Source: Dromiciops gliroides
Taxonomy: Eukaryota > Chordata > Mammalia > Microbiotheria > Microbiotheriidae
Length of the DNA stretch: 64,000 bases
Direction: 5' to 3'
Assembly (NCBI RefSeq): GCF_019393635.1
Contig: NC_057861.1
Coordinates: forward strand, 381,865,315 to 381,929,314
The position numbers and the translations under genes are program-made. Shown one piece after another: positions 27,701-34,399 of the stretch. The first letter of the stretch is position 1. Every line of letters begins with the position of its first letter. The notes beneath the pieces are model-generated. The model was not told the origin of the DNA. It saw only the letters and a program-made list of their open reading frames with translations, and ran no database searches.

Positions 27701-28209
27701 TGGGGAAAGACTGCTGTGAATAGGCTGTGGGAATAAACTGAAGGGTAATTAACTTGTGGTGGAAGGAGGCTGGGGGTGGGTGGCAGGGAAGGAGGTGGCA
27801 TCATATAGGGAAAGGTAGTTTGAGTAGCAGGTGTTCCAGGTACTGAAGTGTTAGTAGGAGTAGGTACAGGAGGAGGAACAGGAGGAAAACAAGGTGGTAC
27901 TGGAAAAGTTGGCCTCACTTGATGGTTGGGGAGAGGTGGCCTGAGGGGACACTGGGTAACAGGAGTCTGTGCTGCTGGAGGCACAGGTGGGGGGTAGGGC
28001 ACAAAATCTGGCCTGGGTGGCAAGTAGCTTGTAGTTGGAGGACTTGTGAAAGTGGTTGGGGGGGCAACTGGTTGTTCATACTGGTATTGCCCAGTAGGCT
28101 GCTGGGGATGAAGCTGTCTCAAATTCTGAGGCCGGAAGGTTTGAGTCGAAGCTCTTCCACCAGATCCTCCTCGTCCTCGGGAGTTGCCTCGTCCAGAGTG
28201 GAATGACAT
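3597..28209 (-). CDS. DROSHA: DROSHA, N-terminal half, eight coding exons (ribonuclease III, Microprocessor)
   Basis: DROSHA is the nuclear RNase III that, with DGCR8, cuts primary microRNA transcripts into hairpin precursors. Translating the minus strand exon by exon gives the proline-rich N-terminus, the RS-rich segment, the acidic stretch before LLKPVW, the SRLRDLY region, the serine/acidic run before VFDVIAEIKRKK, and the start of the central domain (NDGPLCKCS, IKPCRPMTNNAGRL, PTVIEYDDHEYIFEGF). All are in the order of mammalian DROSHA and have consistent splice sites. The CxC and His of the CKCSAKARRTGIRH stretch are likely zinc ligands of the central domain (from memory of the structure). 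The catalytic RNase III domains and the dsRBD lie outside the window to the left. Six of eight exons carry single-base indels that break frame, while residues on both sides stay conserved; I read these as consensus errors. The gene shares a promoter region with C5orf22. Confidence 0.95.
3800..4386 (-). repeat. L2 LINE 3' end, left of the LTR-like pair
   Basis: The minus strand encodes the end of an L2 (CR1-clade) reverse-transcriptase ORF (SSLPCGYLGFLQVRIKYHLL and QEAFPSLL, against the typical LASLASFKSQLKSHLLQEAF). It is followed by the L2 3' tail, seen on the plus strand as ATTTATTAAATAGCTATTAC. Confidence 0.75.
4387..5188. repeat. Fossil inverted pair of LTR-like arms
   Basis: A left arm (4387-4727, plus orientation) and a right arm (the outer part of 4728-5188, minus orientation) are about 340 bases of mutual inverted repeat, starting TGTAATGATTGG and TATAATGATTGG. 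The right unit continues inward with about 120 unshared bases that include AATAAA on the minus strand and end in ACACA. It therefore looks like a whole solo LTR of about 460 bases facing a partial one. CTAG flanks the composite on both sides (4383-4386, 5189-5192). CTAAC/CTAGC also flank the right unit alone. No internal coding part is seen. Family unknown; arms have diverged noticeably, so it is old. It sits within a minus-strand L2 remnant. Confidence 0.6.
5193..5489. other. Unassigned segment right of the LTR-like pair
   Basis: About 300 bases that match neither the L2 before nor the L2 after, nor the arms. Nothing recognisable. Confidence 0.3.
5490..6170 (-). repeat. L2 LINE, reverse-transcriptase region
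   Basis: Plus-strand text such as GAGTTTAGCCACAAAAAGG, AGAGTATCAAGGAAAAGAG and GAGACATGGGTATGTTTGTA corresponds to antisense L2 ORF2. It is the 5' continuation of the element interrupted at 4.4 kb. Confidence 0.7.
6650..6698. repeat. CA microsatellite
   Basis: About 24 CA units with one G interruption near the end, in a DROSHA intron. Confidence 0.95.
6886..6972 (-). CDS. DROSHA: DROSHA exon, PIKPCRPMTNNAGRL to PPTNFL
   Basis: An intact 87-nt exon of 29 codons between CTCAAG and donor TTTTTA|GTAAGT. It reads IKPCRPMTNNAGRLYHYRIT then VSPPTNFL, differing from human at very few residues (for example Y for F after RL). It lies in phase 0 on both sides. Confidence 0.96.
7374..7510 (-). repeat. 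WSINE1-like SINE, first of a same-site pair
   Basis: Antisense; flanked by TCTCCTCGGCTTTT on the left and TCTCCTTGGCTTTT on the right. Confidence 0.9.
7529..7681 (-). repeat. WSINE1-like SINE, second of a same-site pair
   Basis: Antisense; flanked on both sides by TCTCCTTGGCTTTT (7511-7524, 7682-7695), the same target as its neighbour. Confidence 0.9.
8660..9060 (+). repeat. L1 LINE, ORF2 end and 3' UTR
   Basis: CTATGGTATATGAATACAAT then GGAGTATTAGTGCACTAT is the WYMNTMEYY-type end of L1 ORF2, followed by the marsupial 3' UTR. Confidence 0.8.
9204..9361 (+). repeat. WSINE1-like SINE with clear target duplication
   Basis: Flanked by GAATAGTTAAGTA at 9191-9203 and 9362-9374; ends in about 20 A. 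Confidence 0.92.
9578..9658 (-). CDS. DROSHA: DROSHA exon, MNDGPLCKCS to YPGEE (zinc-site exon)
   Basis: An intact 81-nt exon of 27 codons, from ACAG|ATGAATG to GAAGAG|GTGACT. It reads MNDGPLCKCSAKARRTGIRH then SIYPGEE, essentially identical to human. The CKC pair and the His belong to a metal-binding site of the central domain. One of two DROSHA exons here free of indels. Confidence 0.96.
9786..9925 (+). repeat. WSINE1-like SINE
   Basis: Flanked by AGTCTGTCA on both sides (9776-9784, 9929-9937). It lies just upstream, in the gene sense, of the DROSHA zinc-site exon. Confidence 0.88.
9938..10965. other. DROSHA intron, nothing recognised
   Basis: AT-rich unique-looking sequence; no ORF, repeat or conserved exon seen on either strand. 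Confidence 0.4.
10970..11225 (-). repeat. Longer marsupial CORE-SINE (MAR1-like)
   Basis: Antisense copy with the diagnostic GGCAAAGATATTAGAGTGGT and TTGCCATTTTCTTCTCCAAC stretch absent from the short SINEs. Confidence 0.8.
11240..12740 (-). repeat. CR1/L3-type LINE remnant
   Basis: Plus-strand phrases match the well-known antisense CR1 reading: CATCTTGTCCACAAGGATAG, TAGGTTAGTTTGGAATGATC, ATTCTGTTTAATAACATGGT, CTTCTTGAAAATCAG. Degraded; includes a 70-base tandem duplication at 12296. Confidence 0.6.
12296..12435. repeat. 70-base tandem duplication, two units
   Basis: ACATAGATGGTAGCTATATG recurs exactly 70 bases later, and the two units differ at about one base (TTATTACGG against TTATTTCGG). 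Confidence 0.95.
12780..13340 (+). repeat. L1/HAL1 ORF1-like remnant, uncertain
   Basis: A-rich sequence with text such as GAAATTCAGCTGCCAGCCAA and ATTTTAAACAGCCAAAAAAA, recalling ORF1-type elements. Too worn for firm assignment. Confidence 0.3.
13587..13742 (-). CDS. DROSHA: DROSHA exon, serine/acidic run to YNDPGQ
   Basis: Starts after ATATTAG and encodes a Ser/Asp-rich run, then SSDSDVFDVIAEIKRKK and LLYNDPGQ, ending at donor CAG|GTTCGT. The exon is 156 nt where 155 are expected. One extra T lies in GATTTCTGAT; then a missing G after AAAAAG and an extra A in GAAGAAAC offset each other, so about ten residues between KRKK and LLYNDPGQ are misread where human has AHPDRLHDE. Confidence 0.93.
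14160..14345 (+). repeat. CR1/L3 3'-end scrap
   Basis: AGGGGACATGATAGCTGCCT and TCAACATATCTGAAGAGC resemble the conserved CR1 3' region. Confidence 0.4.
14650..14895 (-). repeat. L2 LINE 3' end
   Basis: Antisense tail: CAACAAGCAAGTGTTTATTT, then TTGTACTCTAATGGAGAAGA, the usual L2 3' order. Confidence 0.65.
14985..15135 (-). repeat. MIR
   Basis: Antisense MIR core: AACTGAGGCTCAGAAAGGTT preceded by an ATTTTACAAA-type stretch. Confidence 0.65.
15400..16670 (+). repeat. L2 LINE, ORF2 end and 3' UTR, degraded
   Basis: Sense L2: ACTCATCTGGATTACTGCAG (THLDYC), then TATTCAAAGCCTTTAGGATA and a CTTACACATAAGAGGCACC 3' end. Confidence 0.6.
16863..17002 (-). CDS. DROSHA: DROSHA exon, SRLRDLYEKFEEELG to LDEDL
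   Basis: Acceptor TTTAAG|GGCGAG and donor GACTTAG|GTAAGT. The segment SRLRDLYEKFEEELGKRQ is near identical to human. The exon is 140 nt where 142 are expected: one G is short in the ACAGTG-TTGGG stretch, and one C in the run before CATGGGAGCCACC, after which PPWEPPKTKLDEDL would read through. As written, a stop codon follows the second slip. Confidence 0.92.
17690..17810 (+). repeat. L1 ORF2 fragment
   Basis: GGTATTGGTTAAAAAATAGA and CCAATGGAACAGACTAC are the L1 ORF2 YWLKNRK-type signature. Confidence 0.6.
18300..18790 (-). repeat. L2 LINE ORF2 fragment
   Basis: Antisense text AGGAAGCCACTGGAGTTTAT, ACATGATTGGACCTACATTT and GGAGAGAAGGGGACTAACTG fits L2 RT C-terminus. Confidence 0.75.
19325..19400 (-). 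repeat. MIR fragment
   Basis: CATTTTACAAATGAGGAAAC followed by GACTTGCCTGAAGTCACA; the next SINE abuts it. Confidence 0.6.
19402..19574 (+). repeat. WSINE1-like SINE
   Basis: Tail of AAC/AAAC repeats; host is the MIR to its left, with GGATAG on both sides. Confidence 0.88.
19640..20930 (-). repeat. L2 LINE ORF2, interrupted by a SINE
   Basis: Antisense order is kept on both sides of the SINE: GGTGTGTGAGCGAGACTCTG, GAAACCCATGGAAGCTGATA, ATGATGAGCCAGCAAAGGAG, TTTCAGTTGAGTGATGATG. Confidence 0.75.
19981..20150 (+). repeat. WSINE1-like SINE, indel-rich, after a G run
   Basis: Preceded by about 12 G. The body has several short insertions and losses against neighbouring copies (GATATTACCTGAG, CAACCTTGGCAC). 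The tail runs into a TA repeat. Confidence 0.82.
21242..21475 (-). CDS. DROSHA: DROSHA exon, RSPSRE to DQV, acidic linker
   Basis: It reads RSPSREKK, then RWEDDRDRWVDNQNSGKEK, SYTSIKDKEPEEIMPDKNE, an acidic run and LLKPVWISC, ending near DQV before GTAGTC. This parallels human DROSHA from HRSPSREKKR to DPMDQV. The exon is 234 nt where 232 are expected. The two extra bases appear to be a G just before the ACTCGATGG stretch and a T in the ATTGGATCAAG stretch near the donor. Human has an extra exon between this and the upstream one (starting SYGLSVV) that is not visible in the 540-base intron here. Confidence 0.9.
22017..22120 (-). CDS. DROSHA: DROSHA exon, end of RS/RD-rich segment
   Basis: Acceptor TTTTAAG and donor CAGCAG|GTAAGAC bracket 104 nt. 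HRHRESRRSPSP can be read in one frame and EYKRTS in another; human has HRHRDNRRSPSLERSYKKEYKR. Flanking phases require a multiple of three, so the exon is net one base short (or two long), with several local slips in the G- and A-rich parts. It joins in phase 2 to the exon at 21.4 kb. Confidence 0.82.
22479..22626 (+). repeat. WSINE1-like SINE, indel-rich
   Basis: GCAGCTGGGTTGGCACGG and TTAACCCAATTGCTCAC each show single-base gains or losses against the common form. Confidence 0.85.
23288..23437 (-). repeat. WSINE1-like SINE, indel-rich
   Basis: Antisense, flanked by CATTGTTGTATTTTT. Its core has several extra or missing G/C bases (AGTGGCCAAGTGTCTTGAGG). Confidence 0.85.
23785..24115 (+). 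repeat. CR1/L3 LINE 3' end
   Basis: GACTATTTTCAAGTATTTAA, GATTTGAAGCTGAGAAAAC and GTTTGGGAGGTTAGCTAAT keep the order of the CR1 3' region. Confidence 0.5.
24392..24519 (+). repeat. WSINE1-like SINE, head missing, first of a same-site pair
   Basis: Starts at GCACCGGCCC, so about 35 bases of head are absent. Flanked by AAAATTGGTCAG and AAAATGGTCAG. Confidence 0.85.
24531..24681 (+). repeat. WSINE1-like SINE, second of a same-site pair
   Basis: Flanked by AAAATGGTCAGG and AAAATTGGTCAGG; indel-rich (AGTAACCTGAG, CTAGCTTGACCC). Confidence 0.88.
25325..25485 (+). repeat. WSINE1-like SINE, indel-rich
   Basis: GACCCCGAGTTC, AGCGTGTGTGACCCC and GGGCAAAGTC each depart by single bases from the common core. 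AAGAGTTCATCTAA lies on both sides. Confidence 0.85.
25890..26235 (+). repeat. L1 LINE 3' UTR
   Basis: ATTCTGAATGCAGATTGAAC, CATGACTAATGTGAAAATAT, ATATCAGATTGCTTGCTGTC: the marsupial L1 tail, also seen at 43.9 kb. Confidence 0.75.
26240..27365. other. DROSHA intron, nothing recognised
   Basis: Between the L1 tail and the RS-rich exon I see no repeat family, RNA gene or conserved reading frame. Confidence 0.4.
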
Positions 28210-28216
28210 TCTTTGA
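27372..28216 (-). CDS. DROSHA: DROSHA exon with start codon; proline-rich then RS-rich N-terminus
   Basis: The acceptor TTTCAG|TCAAAG is followed 7 bases on by ATG (28209-28207), with A at -3. The protein starts MSFHSGRGNSRGRGG and runs through a proline-rich stretch (about residues 40-160) matching human DROSHA from its internal MSFHPGRG. It then becomes RS/RD-rich (SERRSPERSKHYDDHRHREH) up to the donor AGCAG|GTAAGC. Near 27702-27705 the frame shifts once: the plus strand shows four G, and a fifth would restore FPPPNFSYQNN, as in human. With that base the exon is 839 nt from ATG and ends in phase 2, as the next exon requires. Human DROSHA has an earlier Met in a preceding exon that I could not find here. 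The RS-rich segment is thought to serve nuclear localisation and phosphorylation. Confidence 0.93.
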
Positions 28217-29119
28217 CTGAAATTTTAAAACAATGAATAAGAATAAAATAAATCTCATCATATAAAACCTTGTTTCACAATAATGCAACCATACAGTTAT
28301 CAAATGATGGGACCCTAATCAAGCTACTGAAATGTCCACTGCCTTCCTTTCTATCCATACCCTCCAAATCCAGTCCCAAATGCTGTCTCACTAATAAAAC
28401 CAGACTACATTAGGCAGCACTGAGCTCTCCTTCTGATCCAGTGAGAACTTCTTTAGGCTCTGTAATCTTAACTACTAGAAGGTACCCTTAGCTTTCTTCT
28501 TCTAGCCTTCCTGAAGATTCAGGTACTAGCCTCACACCCTCTAATAATACTCTTTTTTTCCAATATAAACCCAGGCACATAGAGTTACTGAGGCTTCAAG
28601 GAACTAAACTTCAAATATCTTGGTGTTCCTGAAAAGTACTTGAGGCTCCAGCTCACTTTTGGACATGAAATTTGATCCAAGTCTTACCTCAAACATTTAA
28701 ATAGGAAAGTCTCCCTAATGCCACTTGATGGTAAATTTAAGATAATAAATCTAAGAAATAAAGGCGAAAAAAGAATCGACTCCAGGCTCTGAAGACAGTT
28801 TATAGAAAGGCACAGAGGTAGGGGTGGGAATGCTTAGTTCAGGGAACAGGAGGCAGCTGATCTGTCTGGAATATGGACACGAAGGAAGGTAGCTACTGCA
28901 ATCTGAAGGGAGTCAAATGCCAAGTTTAAACATGTATATATTATGCTACAGACAATACAGAAATCACTTAAGATTTTTGAACAGAGAGGTGATATCATCT
29001 CATAAAGAAGAGAGAGGCAGTGGAGGATAAAGCAGTCTAAAGAAAGGTTGGCAAAATATCCAACTAGCAAAGTCATCTCAGAGGCAGAGAGAGTGTTTAA
29101 ATAGCTATGTAAAAGATGG

Positions 29120-30045
29120 AAATGGACTCCAATCATTATTATATGACATAGTTCCAGAAATGGTAGCCATACAAGTAATACAAGGGTATACAATTAAAGG
29201 TATTAATACCAGAAGAGATAAAATTATCCATATTTGCAGATAAAATGAGGGTGTACTTGGAAAACCTTAGACAATCAGTGAAGGACCTGAGATAATTAAC
29301 AGCTACAACAAGATAGCAGGATACAAAATAAATACACAGAATTGATCAGCATTTCTAAGTCATACTAATAAAATGTATAAAATAGCTCTGAATTAACCTA
29401 CCAAGACAGAATACAATAAATACAATTATAAAACACTTGACAGAAATAATGATAACAATATAAATGGAGAACTAGTCACTCTTCATAGCTGGACTGTACC
29501 AATGTAATAAAGATGATAAAACAATCTAAGTCAATTTCACATTTTAGTACCATAGTAATCAAATTATCTAGGGGATACTTCCTAGCACTAGACAAAAGAA
29601 CAAAAAATTCACTTGGAGGACTAAAAGGTCTAGAATCTCAAGGAGAAATAATAAGAAAAGACATGCATGAAGAAGCCACATTACCCGACTCAAATTACAC
29701 TATAAAGAAGTAATCAAAACTATTGGTACTGGTTAAAAGCAGAAAAGTAGATGGATGAAACAAACTAAAGAAAAGCAGGAAAAATACAAAACTGAAAAGT
29801 ACAGCCAAATGTCAAGTGTCTGAGGCTGGATTTGAACTCAGGTCCTCCTGAATCCTGGGCCATGCTTTATCCACCGCGCCACCTAGCTGCCCCCCAGTAC
29901 AGCCTAGTTTTTGATAAACCCAAGAACATAATTACACTGAGGGATAAAAAGTCTTTTTCAAAAGAACTATAAAAAAACTGGAAAGAAATATGGCAAAAAT
30001 TGTATAGACCTACATCTTATACTAAAATAAGTTCAAATGGATAAA
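29120..30045 (+). repeat. L1 LINE ORF2 fragment, split by a SINE
   Basis: Sense text for the late RT region: TTTGCAGATAAAATGAGGGT, TACTTGGAAAACC, CAGGATACAAAATAAATACA, ATTGGTACTGGTTAAAAGC. Confidence 0.75.
29807..29896 (-). repeat. WSINE1-like SINE, short
   Basis: Antisense, head half only; AGTACAGCC on both sides. Confidence 0.85.
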
Positions 30046-30064
30046 TGTATGTACTATCCAAATA

Positions 30065-30640
30065 TAAAAATCACATTCAACAAATTCCAGTGGCTTCTTA
30101 CTACTATCAGGTTAAAAACTAACCTAAATTGTTCTCTTCTTAAAGCCCTACATACCTTACCCCAACCTACCTTTCTAACTTCACTGGAAATTACCTCCCT
30201 CCTTTATTCCACAATCCAGTTGACTGGCCTTCTGTTTTTCATATATGATCATGTGTCTTTATGCCTTTGAACTCGTTGTCTGCACCCATAGAATGAACTC
30301 CTTTTCATCATCCCTCTCTCACCGAGTTCTTTTCTTCCTTCAAACTGTTGCTCAGGTACTATCTGCCATATGAAGCCTTTCTTGATCCCCTCAACTACTA
30401 ATATCTGACTTCTCTTTCAAAACTACCTTGTACTTAACTGCACACACACATGTATTTATGTATATGTGCATGTGTATTTATACTGTACGTATATAAGCAC
30501 ATACATAATACTGTCTCCTCAATTAGAATACAAGTTCCTTGCAAGCAGGAAGGTTTCATTCTTTATACCTATATCTTCAATGTATAACATAGGGCCTGGC
30601 ACACAGTGCTTAATAAATATATGTTGATTGTTTCATTATT
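30065..30640 (+). repeat. L2 LINE 3' end
   Basis: TTCCAGTGGCTTCTTACTAC (QWLLTT), TTAAAGCCCTACATACC, AGAATACAAGTTCCTTGC and GGGCCTGGCACACAGTGC in correct order. Confidence 0.8.
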
Positions 30641-30754
30641 TTTTAAATTGAATAGAATGCCAGATCCCTTTACAACTATGGCTAGGGGAAGAATTCTTAA
30701 ATAATGAATAAAGACCATGGTGGGTGGCTACGTGGGGGAATATGGTACAGACAG

Positions 30755-31440
30755 TATAGACACATCTATACTACTTCCCTTGGTGATCTCATTAGCTCCC
30801 ATGGATTTAATTATCATCTTGATGCTAATAATTCTCACAGCCACCCATCTATCCCTACCTTCTCTGCTGATCTCCAAGTCCCCAATCTGTTACCAATGCC
30901 TATTTTCACCTTTGCAGTACTCCTAAAATACACCCTCTTCTGACACTGCCACCACCATTTTGCAGGCTCTCAATCACCTCATGTCTAGACCATTGCAATA
31001 GCCTGCTGGTTGCTACACCTCCCTAATCAATTAAATGTAACATAGAAGACTATTTACTGTCATGACTAGTATTCAAATTCTTTTGTAACCCATCCACCTC
31101 ACTCCCTTTCAATTTTTCAGTTTACTTATATCTTATAGCTCTCCAAATACTCTCTGATCCAGTGACACAGACCTCCTTTGCTATTCTACATACAAGATAC
31201 TCTATCTCTTGGCTTTCAGCATCTCACCCATGCTAGAACTTCTCCCTCTTCACCTCTGCCTCCTGGTTTCCCAGGCTTTTTTCAAGAACCAACTAAAACC
31301 TATCTACAGGAATCTTTTTGTAATCCCTCTTAATCATAGAGCCTTTTCTATGCTAATTATTTCTCATTTATCCTGTATATAACTTTTTTCTACATATGTT
31401 TACTTGTCCCTCCCCTTAGGTCATGAACTCTCACAGGATC
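30755..31440 (+). repeat. L2 LINE ORF2 fragment
   Basis: Encodes TTSLGDLISSHGFNYHLDAN, close to the L2 RT consensus I recall, then the CTGACACTGCCACCACC and 3' UTR parts. Confidence 0.8.
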
Positions 31441-31487
31441 AGACCACCACCTAGTACCTTAGGAAAATGGACTCTATCAACATTTTT

Positions 31488-31620
31488 GTTTTGTTTTGCA
31501 GGGCAATGAGAGTTAAGTGACTTTTCCCAGGGTCACACAGCTATTAAGTGCCAAGTATCTGAGGCTGGATCTGAACTCAGGGCCAGTGCTTTATCCACTG
31601 TGCAACCTACCTGCCTCTCC
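31488..31620 (-). repeat. WSINE1-like SINE, first of a same-site pair
   Basis: Antisense; ATCAACATTTTT on both sides (31476, 31621). Confidence 0.9.
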
Positions 31621-31632
31621 ATCAACATTTTT

Positions 31633-31776
31633 TTGGGGGCAGGGCAAGGAGGGTTAAGTGACTTGCCCAGGGTCACACAGCTAGTAAGTATCAAGTGTCT
31701 GAGGGCGGATTTGAACTCAGGTCCTCCTGAATCCAGGGCAGGTGCTTTATCCACTGCACTACCTAGCTGACCCTCC
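31633..31776 (-). repeat. WSINE1-like SINE, second of a same-site pair
   Basis: Antisense; ATCAACATTTTT on both sides (31621, 31777). Confidence 0.92.
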
Positions 31777-31859
31777 ATCAACATTTTTTAACACCTAAGG
31801 TTTACACCATTTTTTAGTTGTTTTGTCTGGGGTGGGGTTGGGGAATGGGTGTATTCTGG

Positions 31860-32020
31860 CTTTTTCATAGTGGAAAGAACCCTGAATTTAGAACCAAAAG
31901 ACCCCAGGTAAGAATTCTGGCTCTGCCAGTTACTTTCTCTGTGATTTGCTGGTTGACCCAGATGCTCTCTATGGTCCCAGCTCACTCTAAATTCTCTAAA
32001 ATTATTCTGATCTTCCATTT
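31860..32020 (+). repeat. MIR-like SINE
   Basis: CCTGAATTTAGAACCAAAAG, then CTCTGCCAGTTACTTTCTCT: degraded sense MIR. Confidence 0.55.
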
Positions 32021-32959
32021 TAACATTTACCAAGTCTTCCTCATTCTATTACTTAACCACTTCATATGGATATATCTTTTCCCCTCAAAGAGATGGAGTT
32101 CCTTAAGGGCGTAAATCTTTTGAGCTTCTCTGATATACCCCAACAGCAACCAAATAAAGTATTTGCTAAATTGAAAAGAATTAAGATTCAAGACACAAAC
32201 TAATGCTGACTTATTAGATACAGAGCCTCAAAAAAATGAAAGGCTAAGATACATGCTCCTGTGACCAGTAGTCTCAATAGGTGGAAACAGCCTCCTTCAA
32301 TGGAGAAATAAAGACCCCTAAATTTCTTATGCTTTATTTACCTCTAACTTGCTGCAAGGCTCTGAGAAAAATGACTTCACCTTCCTGTGCTCTAGTCTTC
32401 CTCCTGTGTAAAATAAGGACATATATCAAACAGTGAAGTTATATACTCGACTTAAAATGAAGTGTCATACCATTTTTTTTTTAAACTGAAAGAAAGTGCA
32501 TATAAGTATCTTTCATAATTGTGACTGGGGGAAAACTCTTAACCAAACAAAGAGTAGACAAGATCATAAAAGCTAAAATGCATAAATTTTATTACATGAT
32601 ATTAAAAGCTTAACAAAAAAAATTAGTGAAGCTAGAATAAGGAAAATAGTCAATAAGGGCCATATAGCAAAGATATATATGTAGGGTATTTAACTGGGCT
32701 CCCAAAGATTCAAGTACCATCACTATAAAGACAAATCCCATTTGTGTAGACATAATCTTCTTTCTCCTTGGTTCTCCTCCTGCACTAGCAACTTCCTTCC
32801 TATTAGATATTTCGAACGCGATGTCCATCCCATAAGTAAATCTAAAAGACCTACTCCTCTTTCTATAAGTTGTATTTCTCTGAAGGGTAACATCATTCTT
32901 CTAGTCACTCACAACTTGCATTATTTTCTCCCTCGCCTCACATGTCTAATCATTTGCCA

Positions 32960-33640
32960 AGTCTTTTTTTTTTAAATCTCCATAACATTTCTCACATCTG
33001 TCCCCTTCTTTCTACTCACATGGCTACTACCCCTGAAACCCTCAAAACCTGTCACCTAAACTATTCCAATGGCTTCCTAATTAGTCTCTTTGCTGCACTT
33101 GTCTCTAACTCACACTCTATAGCTGAGATATTTCTAAAGCCTAAGTCTAACCAGGTCACCCCCTTGTTCAAGAAAATCCATCAACTTCCTATTGTCACTA
33201 CAATCAAATATAAACTCCTTAGTTTGAAATTTAAACTCTTCACACTCACAGTAAAACTATCTAGACTTATTATAAAATATGCCCTTACATGAATTGTAGC
33301 ATATAACCAAAGGGTTTCCTTGCTGTCCCTCATATATAACATGCCATCTCTCACTCTCTCCTCCTTTATACAGGCTGTCCACCCCATGCTTGCAACATAC
33401 TCCCTTCTTGTCTTTCCTTGTTAGAATTCCTAGCTTCTTTCAAAGATCAGTTTAAGCACTGCCTCCTATACTCAAGATTCCCCTGGATTACTAGTGCCTC
33501 TCCCCACCCTATATTTAATTTGTACCTACTTTGTTTTCCCACAATAGAATGTAAGCTCCTTGAGGGCAAGAACTGTTCATTTTTCTCTTTGTATTCTCAG
33601 TGCTTAAAATGCTGCCTGGCATTATATTCATTAAGCAGTG
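32960..33640 (+). repeat. L2 LINE ORF2 end and 3' UTR
   Basis: CACCCCATGCTTGCAACATA, TTCAAAGATCAGTTTAAGCA, GAATGTAAGCTCCTTGAGGG then CTGCCTGGCATTATA. Confidence 0.75.
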
Positions 33641-33724
33641 GTTGACCTGGAAAAAAATCAAATTCTACTCCATAGTTATCATTGGCATGGATGGGAGTTT
33701 TGGATAAGCATGTACATCTTTCAG

Positions 33725-34340
33725 TTAAAGACAGTTCATAAACACTGTGTGCCAGGAACTGTGTGCTAAAGGCTAAGGAAAAAAAGAAAAGCAAAAGACA
33801 GTCCCTGCTTAACGAGCTCAGTTTAATGGGAGAAACAACATGAAAATCATTATGTATAAACAGGTTTTTTTACAGGATAAACTGGAGATAATCAACAAAG
33901 GGAAGGCACTGAGATTAAGGAAGAGCTGGAAAGGCTTCCGGTGGAAGGTGGAATTGCAGTGATGAGAAGGCTGAGAATTCTAGGCAATGGGGACAGCTGG
34001 TATAAATGCACAGAACTGAGAGATGGAGTGTCTTGTTCAAAGAACAGGAAGTAGGACAATGTTGCTAAATAGAAGAGTGTGGGAGATAGGAAGGAGGATG
34101 TGAAGTATAGGAAGGTAAAAGACTTGTGTTTTAGGAAGATCACCTTGACAACTAAGTGGAAAATGGACTGGAGCTGGGGAGAAATTTATGGAAGGGAGTC
34201 ATCGCAGCATCAGGGTGGCAGTGTCAGAGGAAATAAGTTAGGAAAAATGAGGATGAGGTATATTAAGAAAAAGATATATTCGTGAGAGGACACACAATGA
34301 GAGGGAAGCATAAACAAAGATTATTTGGGTCAAGGTGAAA
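33725..34340 (-). repeat. L2 LINE 3' end
   Basis: Antisense: GACAGTCCCTGCTTAACGAG, GGAAAGGCTTCCGGTGGAAG, ACAGGAAGTAGGACAATG, GACTGGAGCTGGGGAGA. Confidence 0.75.
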
Positions 34341-34399
34341 GGAACAAAAAAAGTAATCCTGTCAGTGGATAAAATACAGACAACCTAGATTTTAAAAAA

